DNA of 64,000 nt from Citrobacter telavivensis (lineage in GTDB: Bacteria > Pseudomonadota > Gammaproteobacteria > Enterobacterales > Enterobacteriaceae), in the NCBI GenBank assembly GCA_009363175.1, contig CP045205.1, positions 3,348,001 through 3,412,000 on the forward strand, given 5' to 3'. A program made the translations under genes and the position numbers. This document shows, piece by piece, positions 47,330-56,584 of the stretch. The notes beneath the pieces were generated by a model. The model worked only from the letters and a program-made list of their open reading frames with translations, made no database searches and had not been told where the DNA came from. Each line of letters opens with the position of its first letter. The stretch's first letter is position 1.

Positions 47330-48442
47330 ATGGTCAATATTCGTCAGCCCAGGGATATCGCACAAGTGCTGCTGTCGGTGCTGTTTTTAGCCATCATGAT
47401 TGTGGCGTGTCTCTGGATTGTTCAACCTTTTATTCTGGGCTTTGCCTGGGCCGGGACTATCGTCATTGCGACCTGGCCGGTTTTACTGCGCCTGCAAAAA
47501 TTACTCTGGGGGCGGCGTTCGCTGGCGGTTCTGGTGATGACGCTCTTATTAGTGCTGTTGTTTGTGATCCCGATTGCGCTGCTGGTCAACAGTCTCGTTG
47601 ATGGCAGCGGCCCTCTGATTCACGCCATCACAAGCGGTGATATGACGCTACCGGATCTGGCCTGGCTGAACAGCATTCCACTGGTCGGCGCGAAACTGTA
47701 TGCCGGCTGGCATAACCTGCTGGATATGGGGGGGACGGCGATCATGGCGAAGGTCCGTCCGTACATTGGCACCACGACCACCTGGTTTGTCGGTCAGGCC
47801 GCTCACATCGGTCGCTTTATGATGCACTGTGGCCTGATGCTCTTATTCAGCGCCCTGCTGTACTGGCGCGGTGAGACGGTGGCGATGGGTATTCGTCATT
47901 TTGCCTACCGTCTGGCCGCAAAACGTGGCGACGCGGCGATGCTGCTGGCCGCACAGGCAATCCGCGCGGTGGCGCTGGGTGTGGTCGTCACAGCGCTGGT
48001 GCAAGCGGTGCTGGGCGGCATCGGTCTGGCCGTTTCCGGCGTACCTTACGCCACACTGCTCTCCGTGGTGATGATCCTCTCCTGCCTGGTACAACTGGGG
48101 CCGTTACCGGTTCTGATTCCAGCCATTATCTGGCTTTACTGGACTGGCGATACCACCTGGGGAAGCGTGCTGCTGGCGTGGAGTTGCGTGGTCGGGACAC
48201 TGGATAACGTGATTCGCCCGATGCTTATCCGTATGGGTGCAGATTTGCCGCTGATCCTGATCCTCTCTGGCGTTATTGGCGGCCTGATTGCGTTTGGCAT
48301 GATTGGTCTGTTTATCGGTCCGGTACTGCTGGCCGTTTCCTGGCGACTGTTCTCGGCCTGGGTCAACGAAGCGCCTGTGCCGGGCAGCAAACCAGAGGAA
48401 CTTCTCGAGGAACTGAGCGAAATCGAAGGCCTTAAAAAATAA
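47330..48442 (+). CDS. ydiK: YdiK, AI-2E/PerM-family membrane protein
   Basis: 370 residues from MVNIRQPRDIAQVLL, the E. coli start; the in-frame start four codons earlier is less likely. It has about eight TM helices and the PerM/TqsA family pattern, with LILILSGVIGGLIAFGMIGL near 310-330. Relatives export signalling molecules or ions; the substrate of YdiK is not established. Confidence 0.93.
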   Translation: MVNIRQPRDIAQVLLSVLFLAIMIVACLWIVQPFILGFAWAGTIVIATWPVLLRLQKLLWGRRSLAVLVMTLLLVLLFVIPIALLVNSLVDGSGPLIHAITSGDMTLPDLAWLNSIPLVGAKLYAGWHNLLDMGGTAIMAKVRPYIGTTTTWFVGQAAHIGRFMMHCGLMLLFSALLYWRGETVAMGIRHFAYRLAAKRGDAAMLLAAQAIRAVALGVVVTALVQAVLGGIGLAVSGVPYATLLSVVMILSCLVQLGPLPVLIPAIIWLYWTGDTTWGSVLLAWSCVVGTLDNVIRPMLIRMGADLPLILILSGVIGGLIAFGMIGLFIGPVLLAVSWRLFSAWVNEAPVPGSKPEELLEELSEIEGLKK

Positions 48443-48450
48443 CACGATAG

Positions 48451-48470
48451 CAGGCGACTCCGGTCGCCTG
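48451..48470 (+). terminator. Hairpin downstream of ydiK
   Basis: CAGGCGAC, loop TCCG, GTCGCCTG followed by ATTGTTT. Plausible intrinsic terminator eight bases after the stop codon. Confidence 0.65.
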
Positions 48471-48578
48471 ATTGTTTAATCTCGCTAATCAATCACGTAC
48501 TTCTGCTTATCTGTAGCGCCTGTTACCGCTTCGTCATCCCTGATTTGTGTCGCAAATTCTTTACAGTTTTTAAACTAT

Positions 48579-48622
48579 TGAGACGAATCTGATCGACGCT
48601 AAAACGCCCGATACCCTACTAT
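48579..48622 (+). promoter_or_regulatory. rprA promoter with RcsB box
   Basis: TGAGACGAATCTGA at 48579-48592 matches the RcsB box known at E. coli rprA. The -10 is TACTAT at 48617-48622, seven bases before the RNA start. Transcription should respond to envelope stress through the Rcs phosphorelay. Confidence 0.85.
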
Positions 48623-48628
48623 TAGGTC

Positions 48629-48734
48629 ACGGTTATAGATCAAGACATTGATTTATAAGTATGGAAATCCCCTGAGTGAAACAACGAATTGCTGTGTGTA
48701 GTCTTTGCCCATCTCCCACGATGGGCTTTTTTTT
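48629..48734 (+). ncRNA. rprA: RprA small regulatory RNA
   Basis: 106 nt, the same length and nearly the same sequence as E. coli RprA. It includes the conserved single-stranded targeting segment with CCCCTGAGTGAAACAACGAA and the final terminator CCCATCTCCCACGATGGG followed by eight T. It is an Hfq-dependent RNA that activates rpoS translation and acts on other mRNAs. Its place between ydiK and ydiL is as in E. coli. Confidence 0.97.
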
Positions 48735-48887
48735 ATCCTGAAATCGCCTCCGTCACTTGCCTGCAAGTAATATTCACAGACCGATAACAAAGAATATTGC
48801 ACAAGATATTGTGACTCTCTTCATGCCGAAATCTGTTTAATAGTGTTATTTATGCCTTATTGTTTTTTAATATGGGGTCATTCAATG

Positions 48888-49244
48888 ATGAACGCTTATG
48901 AACTACAGGCATTACGTCAAGTTTATGCAATGACCATTGAAGAGTGCGTGTCATGGATTGCGCCAGATTATAATGTCACCAACTGGCAGCAGTGGGAAAA
49001 TGGCGAATGTGAACTGCCTCCCGCGATTGTTGCAACACTACTGGAAATGCGCAGAAAAAGAAAACTACGTATTAATGCCATTATAGAGAAGATAAACAAT
49101 CGCATTGGCAATAATACCATGCGTTTCTTTTCTGATTTAACCGATTTCCAGTCAGTCTACCGTGATGGCACTTTTCTTGACTGGAAAATTTATCAATCCG
49201 TTGCTGCCGAACTCTATGCCCACGACCTGGAACGATTGTGTTAG
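48888..49244 (+). CDS. ydiL: YdiL, putative DNA-binding protein
   Basis: 118 residues from MNAYELQALRQVYAMTIEEC. The start is chosen to match E. coli; an earlier in-frame ATG lies at 48843. The N-terminal half looks like a helix-turn-helix of the Xre-like Aca2/YdiL type (TIEECVSWIAPDY..WQQWENGE). The C-terminal region (IIEKINNRIGNNTMRFF) is nearly identical to E. coli. Target genes are unknown. Confidence 0.92.
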   Translation: MNAYELQALRQVYAMTIEECVSWIAPDYNVTNWQQWENGECELPPAIVATLLEMRRKRKLRINAIIEKINNRIGNNTMRFFSDLTDFQSVYRDGTFLDWKIYQSVAAELYAHDLERLC

Positions 49245-49373
49245 ACCACATATTTCCTGCCACCGGCGATTCATACTAAGAAACGTTAAATAAACAGATC
49301 GATTGTACTTTTAAGGCACGGGTATTTAACCCGTACCAGGGAAAATCATTAGCAATTTCGCTGAGCAGGCATC

Positions 49374-50591
49374 ATGAAAAATCACTATTTCCCCACCGCG
49401 ATGGGGCTGTATCTCAATTACCTGGTGCATGGCATGGGAGTCATCCTGATGAGTCTCAACATGGCATCGCTCGAACAACAGTGGCAGACAAATGCCGCAG
49501 GTGTGTCTGTCGTTATCTCCTCATTAGGGATCGGGCGCTTAAGCGTCCTGTTTTGCGCCGGATTGCTATCCGACCGGTTTGGTCGCAGACCCTTTATTAT
49601 TCTGGGGATGCTCTGCTATGTGACGTTCTTTTTCGGTATTCTGACGACCCATAACATCATCATCGCTTATGCGTTCGGGGTCCTCGCCGGCATGGCGAAC
49701 AGTTTTCTGGACGCGGGCACCTATCCCAGTCTGATGGAGGCCTTCCCTTCTTCGCCGAGCACCGCCAACATCCTGATTAAGGCCTTTGTCTCCGGTGGGC
49801 AGTTTTTACTCCCCATCATCATCAGTCTGCTGGTCTGGGCGGAACTGTGGTTTGGCTGGTCATTTATCGTTGCCGCCGCGATCATGTTGATTAACGGCCT
49901 GTTTTTACTTCGCTGCTCTTTTCCCCCGCATCCTGGGCGCCGCGTCGCGCCGGTCGCACCGGTACACGAACAGCGCCCGGCAGAAAAACATCGTTGCGCA
50001 TTTATCGATCTGGCCAGCTATACCCTGTATGGCTATATCTCGATGGCCACGTTTTATCTCATCAGCCAGTGGCTGGCGCAATACGGTCAGTTTGTCGCCG
50101 GAATGTCGTATACGCTGTCGATAAAATTGCTGAGCATTTATACCTGCGGTTCGCTGCTTTGCGTATTGATTACCGCCCCGCTGGTACGCAAAACGGTACG
50201 TTCAACCACCTTACTGATGCTGTACACCTTCGTCTCATTTATCGCCCTGTTGACGGTGTGCCTGCATCCCACGGTGTATGTTGTGATTGTCTTTGCTTTT
50301 GTGATCGGCTTTTCGTCAGCCGGAGGGGTGGTACAGATAGGCCTGACCCTGATGGCAGCCCGCTTCCCGCATGCCAAAGGGAAAGCCACCGGCATTTATT
50401 ACAGTGCAGGCAGCATTGCGACTTTCACGATCCCGCTGGTGACGGCCCATCTTTCACAAAGAAGCATCGCCGATATTATGTGGTTTGATACCGGCATTGC
50501 CGCCATGGGTTTCCTGTTGGCGCTGTTTATCGGCTACCGCAGCCGTCTCGAAACAAAACGCCAGTTGATGATATCGCCTTTAGCGGAATAA
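49374..50591 (+). CDS. ydiM: YdiM, MFS transporter
   Basis: 405 residues, 12 TM helices, inner membrane. The MFS loop motif is seen in GLLSDRFGRRPFIILG. It is a paralogue of YdiN: both share YL-Y--HG--V near the start, D-FGRR--I-LG and SAGG---LG near the end. The substrate is not established; position next to ydiB and aroD suggests a hydroaromatic acid such as shikimate or quinate. Confidence 0.92.
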   Translation: MKNHYFPTAMGLYLNYLVHGMGVILMSLNMASLEQQWQTNAAGVSVVISSLGIGRLSVLFCAGLLSDRFGRRPFIILGMLCYVTFFFGILTTHNIIIAYAFGVLAGMANSFLDAGTYPSLMEAFPSSPSTANILIKAFVSGGQFLLPIIISLLVWAELWFGWSFIVAAAIMLINGLFLLRCSFPPHPGRRVAPVAPVHEQRPAEKHRCAFIDLASYTLYGYISMATFYLISQWLAQYGQFVAGMSYTLSIKLLSIYTCGSLLCVLITAPLVRKTVRSTTLLMLYTFVSFIALLTVCLHPTVYVVIVFAFVIGFSSAGGVVQIGLTLMAARFPHAKGKATGIYYSAGSIATFTIPLVTAHLSQRSIADIMWFDTGIAAMGFLLALFIGYRSRLETKRQLMISPLAE

Positions 50592-50628
50592 GGCTGAATC
50601 CGTCGTAAGCAATATTGTTATCGCTGAC

Positions 50629-50725
50629 TGCAATATAATTTGTATAACGTCAATAACATCAGCAAAACGTCGCAGGAGAAGTGGGCTTTCACACTTTCAT
50701 CTGCAATATACCTGGTAATGAAAAC
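50629..50725 (+). promoter_or_regulatory. Two-site operator upstream of ydiN, shared with ydiP/ydiQ
   Basis: Site A starts TGCAATATAAT at 50629. Site B starts TGCAATATACCTGGTAATGA at 50702 and runs to 50725. The starts are exactly 73 bp apart. Site B matches the ydiQ-side site (58902-58925) at 22 of 24 positions, and there too a site A lies 73 bp upstream. Site B is 113 bp before the ydiN start against 116 bp before ydiQ. The candidate regulator is the AraC-type protein YdiP. Co-occurrence and spacing are seen; the binding protein is inferred. Confidence 0.75.
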
Positions 50726-50837
50726 GTCATGTTATGTAGTTCATGCCGTTGCACAGCCGTATATTAATAAAAAATCGCCGGATATAAAAATGCCGACGAA
50801 AACAGAATTAAATTAACCGGCAAGGAGCGTTGAAAAA

Positions 50838-52082
50838 ATGTCACAGAATAAGGCCTTCAGTACGCCATTTTTCCTGGCGGTCATCTGTATTTATCTCAGC
50901 TATTTTCTCCACGGCATTAGCGTCATTACGCTGGCGCAAAATATGACTTCCCTCGCCGCTAAGTTTTCTACCGACAGCGCGGGGATCGCCTATTTAATTT
51001 CCGGTATCGGGCTGGGGCGTCTGGTCAGTATTCTGTTTTTTGGCGTCCTGTCGGATAAATTTGGTCGTCGGGCAATCATTCTGCTGGGCGCCGCGCTCTA
51101 TATTCTCTTTTTCTTCGGTATTCCTGCCAGTCCCAACCTGATGGTGGCCTTTGTGCTCGCCGTATGCGTTGGCGTCGCTAACTCTGCACTGGACACCGGA
51201 GGCTATCCGGCGCTGATGGAGTGTTTCCCGAAAGCGTCAGGTTCGGCGGTGATCCTGGTCAAGGCAATGGTCTCCTTCGGGCAGATGCTCTATCCGATGC
51301 TGGTCGGCTATATGCTGCTCAACAACATCTGGTACGGCTATGGTGTGATCATTCCTGGCGTTCTGTTTGTGCTGATTACCCTGATGCTGCTGCGCAGTAA
51401 ATTCCCTGGCCAACTGGTGGATGCCAGCGTCGCCAAAGAGTTGCCGCAGATGAACAGCAAACCGCTGGTCTGGCTGGAAGGCGTGGCTTCTGTCATGTTT
51501 GGCGTAGCGGCGTTTTCCACCTTCTATGTCATCGTGGTCTGGATGCCGAAATACGCTATGGCCTTCGCCGGAATGGAAGAAGCGGATGCGCTGAAAACCA
51601 TCACCTGGTATAGCCTGGGCTCGCTGGTTTGCGTCTTTATCTTTGCCGCGCTGCTGAAAAAAATGGTTCGCCCCATCTGGGCTAACGTCTTTAACGCCGG
51701 TCTGGCGACCGTGACCGCCGCTGTCATTTATCTCTGGCCGTCTCCGCTGGTGTGTAACGTGGGCGCGTTTGCGATTGGTTTCTCCGCAGCGGGGGGGATT
51801 TTACAACTGGGCGTGTCGGTAATGTCGGAATTCTTTCCGAAAAGCAAAGCCAAAGTCACCAGCGTTTATATGATGATGGGCGGCCTCGCGAATTTTGTTA
51901 TTCCGTTGATTACTGGCTACCTCTCCACCATCGGCCTGCAATACATCATTTTACTGGACTTCGTTTTTGCCCTGCTGGCCTTCATCACCGGCATTATCGT
52001 ATTTATTCGCTATTACCGGGTCTTCAATATTCCGCAGAACGATATCCGTCTGGGCGAACGTTATTTTTCAACAAAAAGTTAA
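50838..52082 (+). CDS. ydiN: YdiN, MFS transporter (probable shikimate/quinate-type uptake)
   Basis: 414 residues and 12 TM helices in the inner membrane, paralogous to YdiM. It has [19 protein letters not shown] between helices 2 and 3 and the matching loop in the second half. AAGGAGCG precedes the ATG. It lies 23 bp before the disrupted ydiB and likely formed an operon ydiN-ydiB-aroD, which suggests a role in importing shikimate, quinate or relatives. The substrate is inferred. Confidence 0.92.
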
Positions 52083-52170
52083 GCGACAATTTAAGGAGTC
52101 ATGTTATGGATGTAACCGCGAAATATGAACTGATCGGCTTGATGGCTTACCCTATCAGACACAGTCTGTC

Positions 52171-52179
52171 ACCTGAAAT
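52171..52179. repeat. Target-site duplication of the IS903-type element, left copy
   Basis: ACCTGAAAT precedes the element and is repeated exactly at 53237-53245. Nine bases is the normal IS903 duplication. Confidence 0.95.
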
Positions 52180-53236
52180 GGCTTTGTTGAATAAATCGAA
52201 CTTTTGCTGAGTTGAAGGATCAGATCACGCATCTTCCCGACAACGCAGACCGTTCCGTGGCAAAGCAAAAGTTCAAAATCACCAACTGGCCCACCTACAA
52301 TAAAGCCCTCATCAACCGTGGCTCCATAACTTTCTGGCTGGATGATGAAGCTATTCAGGCCTGGTATGAGTCGGCAGCGCCTTCTTCACGAGGCAGACCT
52401 CAGCGCTATTCTGACCTTGCCATCACGACTGTGCTGGTCATTAAACGCGTATTCAGGCTGACCCTGCGCGCTGCGCAGGGCTTTATTGATTCCATTTTTT
52501 CTCTGATGAACGTTCCGCTACGCTGCCCGGATTACAGCTGTGTCAGCAGGCGGGCAAAGTCGGTTAATGTCAGTTTCAAAACGCCCACCCGGGGTGAAAT
52601 CGCACACCTGGTAATTGATTCCACCGGGCTGAAGGTCTTCGGTGAAGGCGAGTGGAAAGTCAAAAAGCATGGCCAGGAACGCCGCCGTATCTGGCGTAAG
52701 CTGCATCTCGCCGTTGACAGTAAAACACATGAAATCATCTGCGCTGACCTGTCGCTGAACAACGTTACGGACTCAGAGGCCTTCCCCGGGTTAATCCGGC
52801 AAACCCACCGGAAAATCAGGTCAGCCGCCGCCGATGGCGCTTACGATACCCGGCTATGTCACGATGAACTGCGGCATAAGAAAATCAGCGCGCTTATCCC
52901 TCCCCGAAAAGGTGCGGGTTACTGGCCCGGTGAATATGCAGACCGTAACCGTGCAGTGGCTAATCAGCGAATGACCGGGAGTAATGCGCGGTGGAAATGG
53001 ACAACAGATTACAACCGTCGCTCGATAGCGGAAACGGCGATGTACCGGGTAAAACAGCTGTTCGGGGGTTCACTGACGCTGCGTGACTACGATGGTCAGG
53101 TTGCGGAGGCTATGGCCCTGGTACGAGCGCTGAACAAAATGACGAAAGCAGGTATGCCTGAAAGCGTGCGTATTGCCTGAAAACACAACCCGCTACGGGG
53201 GAGACTTACCCGAAATCTGATTTATTCAACAAAGCC
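52180..53236 (+). mobile_element. Complete IS903-type insertion sequence (IS5 family, 1057 bp)
   Basis: Ends are perfect 18-bp inverted repeats GGCTTTGTTGAATAAATC (52180-52197) and its complement (53219-53236). The length, 1057 bp, equals IS903. It encodes one intact transposase on the same strand as ydiB. Perfect target duplications point to a recent, simple insertion. Confidence 0.97.
52257..53180 (+). CDS. IS903-type transposase (IS5 family)
   Basis: 307 residues from the GTG at 52257 (VAKQKFKITNWPTYNK), the standard length; a longer in-frame TTG start at 52212 is less likely. DDE catalytic region: Asp in LVIDSTGLKVFGEGEW, Asp in AAADGAYDTRLCHDEL, and Glu in YNRRSIAETAMYRVKQLFGG. It appears intact and functional. 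Confidence 0.95.
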   Translation: MAKQKFKITNWPTYNKALINRGSITFWLDDEAIQAWYESAAPSSRGRPQRYSDLAITTVLVIKRVFRLTLRAAQGFIDSIFSLMNVPLRCPDYSCVSRRAKSVNVSFKTPTRGEIAHLVIDSTGLKVFGEGEWKVKKHGQERRRIWRKLHLAVDSKTHEIICADLSLNNVTDSEAFPGLIRQTHRKIRSAAADGAYDTRLCHDELRHKKISALIPPRKGAGYWPGEYADRNRAVANQRMTGSNARWKWTTDYNRRSIAETAMYRVKQLFGGSLTLRDYDGQVAEAMALVRALNKMTKAGMPESVRIA

Positions 53237-54071
53237 ACCTGAAATGCAAAATAAGGCGCTAGAGAAAGCCGGATTGCCGTTTACCTATATGGCCTTTGAG
53301 GTCGACAACAGCACCTTCGCAGGCGCCATCGAAGGGCTGAAAGCGTTAAAAATGCGCGGTACCGGCGTATCGATGCCCAATAAGCAGTTGGCCTGTGAGT
53401 TCGTTGATGAACTGACTCCGGCGGCGAAACTGGTGGGCGCCATTAATACCATCGTCAATGATGACGGTTATCTGCGCGGTTACAACACCGATGGCACGGG
53501 CCACATTCGCGCGATTAAAGAGAGCGGTTTCGATATCAGGGGTAAAACCATGGTATTACTGGGTGCCGGTGGTGCATCCACTGCCATCGGCGCGCAGGCG
53601 GCCATTGAGGGGATCAAAGAGATTAAACTCTTTAACCGTAATGATGAGTTCTTCCAGAAAGCGCTGGATTTCGCCAAACGAGTGAATGAAAACACGGACT
53701 GCGTGGTGACAGTGACAGATCTTGCCGACCAGCAGGCCTTCGCAGACGCGCTGGCGACGGCGGATATCCTGACCAACGGCACCAAAGTCGGCATGAAGCC
53801 ACTGGATAATGAATCTATCGTCAGCGACGTGAGTCTGCTACGTCCGGAACTGCTGGTCACGGAATGTGTCTACAACCCGCATATGACGAAGTTACTGCAG
53901 CAGGCGCAACAAGCCGGTTGCAAAACAATCGATGGTTACGGCATGTTGTTGTGGCAAGGTGCTGAACAGTTCAAACTGTGGACCGGTAAAGATTTCCCGC
54001 TGGAATATGTAAAACAGGTAATGGGGTTTGCGGCCTGACGGCCAGGAACTAAGACTGATAAAAGGTATTAA

Positions 54072-54830
54072 ATGAAAACCGTAACCGTAAATAACCTCGT
54101 GGTTGGCGAAGGGGCTCCAAAAATAATCGTCTCGCTGATGGGTAAAGATCTCGCCAGCGTCCGCTCAGAAGCGCGGGCCTATCGCGACGCGGATTTCGAC
54201 ATTCTGGAATGGCGCGTTGACCATTTTGCCGATGTCGCCTCTGCCGATGCCGTGCTGGAGGCTATCCGCGCGATCCGTGCCGAGATGCCTAAAACTCCCC
54301 TGCTGTTTACCTTCCGCAGCGCGAATGAAGGGGGTGAGCAGGCTATTTCGACTGACGCCTATCTCGCGCTGAATCGCGCGGCTGTCGACAGCGGTCTGGT
54401 CGATATTATCGATCTCGAACTGTTTACCGGTGATGAGCAGGTCAAGGCGACGGTTGACTATGCGCACAGCAAAAACGTCAAGGTCATCATGTCCAACCAT
54501 GATTTCCACAAGACCCCAGCAGAAGAAGAGATCGTGGCGCGACTGCGCAAAATGCAGGAACTCGGTGCCGATATTCCGAAGATAGCCCTGATGCCACAGA
54601 GCCATAGCGATGTTCTGACGCTGCTTTCCGCCACGCTGAAAATGCAGGAGCAGTACGCCGACCGTCCGGTTATCACCATGTCGATGTCAAAAACCGGTGT
54701 GATTTCGCGCCTGGCGGGTGAAGTCTTCGGGTCAGCGGCAACCTTTGGTGCGGTTAAAAAAGCCTCCGCGCCCGGACAAATATCCGTTAGCGACCTGCGC
54801 ACGGTATTAACGATTTTACATCAGGCTTAA
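54072..54830 (+). CDS. aroD: 3-dehydroquinate dehydratase type I
   Basis: A 252-residue cytosolic enzyme converting 3-dehydroquinate to 3-dehydroshikimate in the shikimate pathway, and acting in the catabolic direction when quinate is used. The Schiff-base lysine is in VITMSMSKTGVISR (about 170) and the active-site His in KVIMSNHDFHKTP (about 143). It is 33 bp after ydiB. The IS903 element may reduce or alter its transcription, so an internal promoter must supply this biosynthetic gene. Confidence 0.97.
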   Translation: MKTVTVNNLVVGEGAPKIIVSLMGKDLASVRSEARAYRDADFDILEWRVDHFADVASADAVLEAIRAIRAEMPKTPLLFTFRSANEGGEQAISTDAYLALNRAAVDSGLVDIIDLELFTGDEQVKATVDYAHSKNVKVIMSNHDFHKTPAEEEIVARLRKMQELGADIPKIALMPQSHSDVLTLLSATLKMQEQYADRPVITMSMSKTGVISRLAGEVFGSAATFGAVKKASAPGQISVSDLRTVLTILHQA

Positions 54831-54843
54831 TGCACTAAATAAA

Positions 54844-54866
54844 GGCGGGAAGAATATCCTCCCGCC
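54844..54866 (+). terminator. Hairpin downstream of aroD
   Basis: GGCGGGA and TCCCGCC form a 7-bp GC-rich stem with a 9-nt loop, followed by an A/T-rich stretch without a clean T run. Possible terminator. The 54867-54975 stretch is the AT-rich promoter region of ydiF. Confidence 0.5.
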
Positions 54867-54975
54867 ATAAAATATAAATTTCACCCCATAGTGAATATTT
54901 CACATAAATATTCAGCGGATGCCTACGCCTGAACACCAGCGATGTACGGTTTCTGCCGGGTACCCAGGAGTTAAT

Positions 54976-56571
54976 ATGAAACCTGAAAGACCACCCCGCG
55001 TGAATGGTCGCGTGCCTGTGCTCTCGGCCCAGGACGCGGTTAATTATATTAAAGATGAAGATGTGCTGTGTATATTAGGTGCAGGTGGCGGTATTCTGGA
55101 AGCCACCACCTTAATTACCGCATTAGCCGATAAATATAAACAGACGCAAACGCCGCGTAATTTATCGATTATCAGTCCGACCGGTCTGGGCGATCGCGCC
55201 GATCGCGGAATCAGCCCGCTGGCCCAGGAAGGGCTGGTGAAATGGGCCCTGTGCGGACACTGGGGGCAGTCGCCGCGTATTTCGGACTTAGCGGAACAGA
55301 ACAAAATTGCCGCCTATAACTATCCGCAGGGCGTACTGACCCAGGCGCTGCGCGCTTCTGCCGCTCATCAGCCGGGGATCCTCAGCGATATTGGGATCGG
55401 TACTTTTGTTGACCCACGCCAACAGGGTGGCAAGCTCAATGAGGTCACCAAAGAGGACCTCATCAAACTGGTGGAGATTGATAACAAAGAATATCTCTAC
55501 TACAAAGCGATTGCGCCCACCGTGGCGTTTATCCGCGCCACAACCTGCGACAGCGAAGGCTACGCCTCGTTTGAAGATGAGGTGATGTACCTCGACGCGC
55601 TCGTGCTGGCTCAGGCGGTACATAACCACGGCGGCATCGTGATGATGCAGGTGCAGAAGATGGTCAAAAAAGCCACGCTGCATCCCAAATCCGTGCGTAT
55701 CCCCGGCTATCTGGTGGATATCGTGGTCGTTGACCCGGATCAGACGCAACTGTACGGCGGCGCGCCGGTGAACCGTTTTATCTCGGGCGATTTCACCCTC
55801 GACGACAGCACTCAACTCTCCCTGCCCCTCAACCAGCGCAAACTGGTCGCTCGCCGCGCGCTGTATGAGATGCGTAAAGGCGCGGTGGGTAACGTCGGCG
55901 TCGGCATCGCGGATGGCATTGGGCTGGTGGCCCGGGAAGAAGGCTGTGCGGATGACTTTGTGCTGACCGTCGAAACCGGCCCCGTTGGCGGCATCACCTC
56001 ACAGGGCGTCGCCTTCGGCGCGAACGTCAACACTCGCGCCATTCTTGATATGACCTCGCAGTTTGACTTCTACCACGGCGGAGGACTGGACGTTTGCTAT
56101 CTGAGCTTTGCGGAAGTCGACCGTCATGGCAACGTCGGGGTACATAAATTCAACGGCAAAATCATGGGTACCGGCGGTTTTATCGATATTAGCGCCACCT
56201 CGAAGAAAATTGTTTTCTGCGGCACGTTAACCGCCGGCAGTCTGAAAACAGAGGTTGCCGACGGTAAATTAACCATCGTCCAGGAAGGCCGGGTGAATAA
56301 ATTCATCAGCGAACTGCCGGAAATCACCTTCAGCGGAAAAATCGCGCTCGAGCGCGGACTGGACGTGCGCTATATCACCGAGCGCGCGGTATTTACGCTG
56401 AAAGAGGACGGTCTGCATCTTATTGAGATTGCCCCAGGGGTGGATCTGGAACGCGATATTCTGGCCAAAATGGATTTCGCACCGGTTATTTCGCCGAACC
56501 TGAAACTGATGGATGAAAGATTATTTATCGACGCCACCATGGGTTTTGAACTGCCGGAAGCGGCTAATTAA
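54976..56571 (+). CDS. ydiF: YdiF, acyl-CoA:acetate CoA-transferase
   Basis: 531 residues from MKPERPPRVNGRVPVLSA, with AGGAG ahead. A family I CoA-transferase with fused alpha and beta halves; the catalytic Glu lies in VTVETGP-like VLTVETGPVGGITSQGVAFG (Glu near 333). E. coli YdiF accepts short-chain acyl-CoAs. It would move CoA onto an acid substrate for the following acyl-CoA dehydrogenase YdiO, 13 bp downstream, in the role CaiB plays for carnitine. Confidence 0.94.
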   Translation: MKPERPPRVNGRVPVLSAQDAVNYIKDEDVLCILGAGGGILEATTLITALADKYKQTQTPRNLSIISPTGLGDRADRGISPLAQEGLVKWALCGHWGQSPRISDLAEQNKIAAYNYPQGVLTQALRASAAHQPGILSDIGIGTFVDPRQQGGKLNEVTKEDLIKLVEIDNKEYLYYKAIAPTVAFIRATTCDSEGYASFEDEVMYLDALVLAQAVHNHGGIVMMQVQKMVKKATLHPKSVRIPGYLVDIVVVDPDQTQLYGGAPVNRFISGDFTLDDSTQLSLPLNQRKLVARRALYEMRKGAVGNVGVGIADGIGLVAREEGCADDFVLTVETGPVGGITSQGVAFGANVNTRAILDMTSQFDFYHGGGLDVCYLSFAEVDRHGNVGVHKFNGKIMGTGGFIDISATSKKIVFCGTLTAGSLKTEVADGKLTIVQEGRVNKFISELPEITFSGKIALERGLDVRYITERAVFTLKEDGLHLIEIAPGVDLERDILAKMDFAPVISPNLKLMDERLFIDATMGFELPEAAN

Positions 56572-56584
56572 AAGGAGTACGATG

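Larger units (their letters stand above)
52106..54038 (+). pseudogene. ydiB: YdiB quinate/shikimate dehydrogenase, interrupted by an IS903-type element
   Basis: Removing the 1057-bp element and one target copy restores exactly 288 codons, the E. coli YdiB length. YdiB interconverts shikimate/3-dehydroshikimate and quinate/3-dehydroquinate with NAD or NADP. The break is after 24-25 codons, in LSPEM. The 3' part keeps the substrate residues (VSMPNKQ), NTDGTG and the dinucleotide site LLGAGGASTAIG. It has an in-frame ATG at 53244 created at the original Met codon, so a 264-residue protein lacking the N-terminal substrate-binding strand ([13 protein letters not shown]) could be made but should be inactive or impaired. 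Confidence 0.95.
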
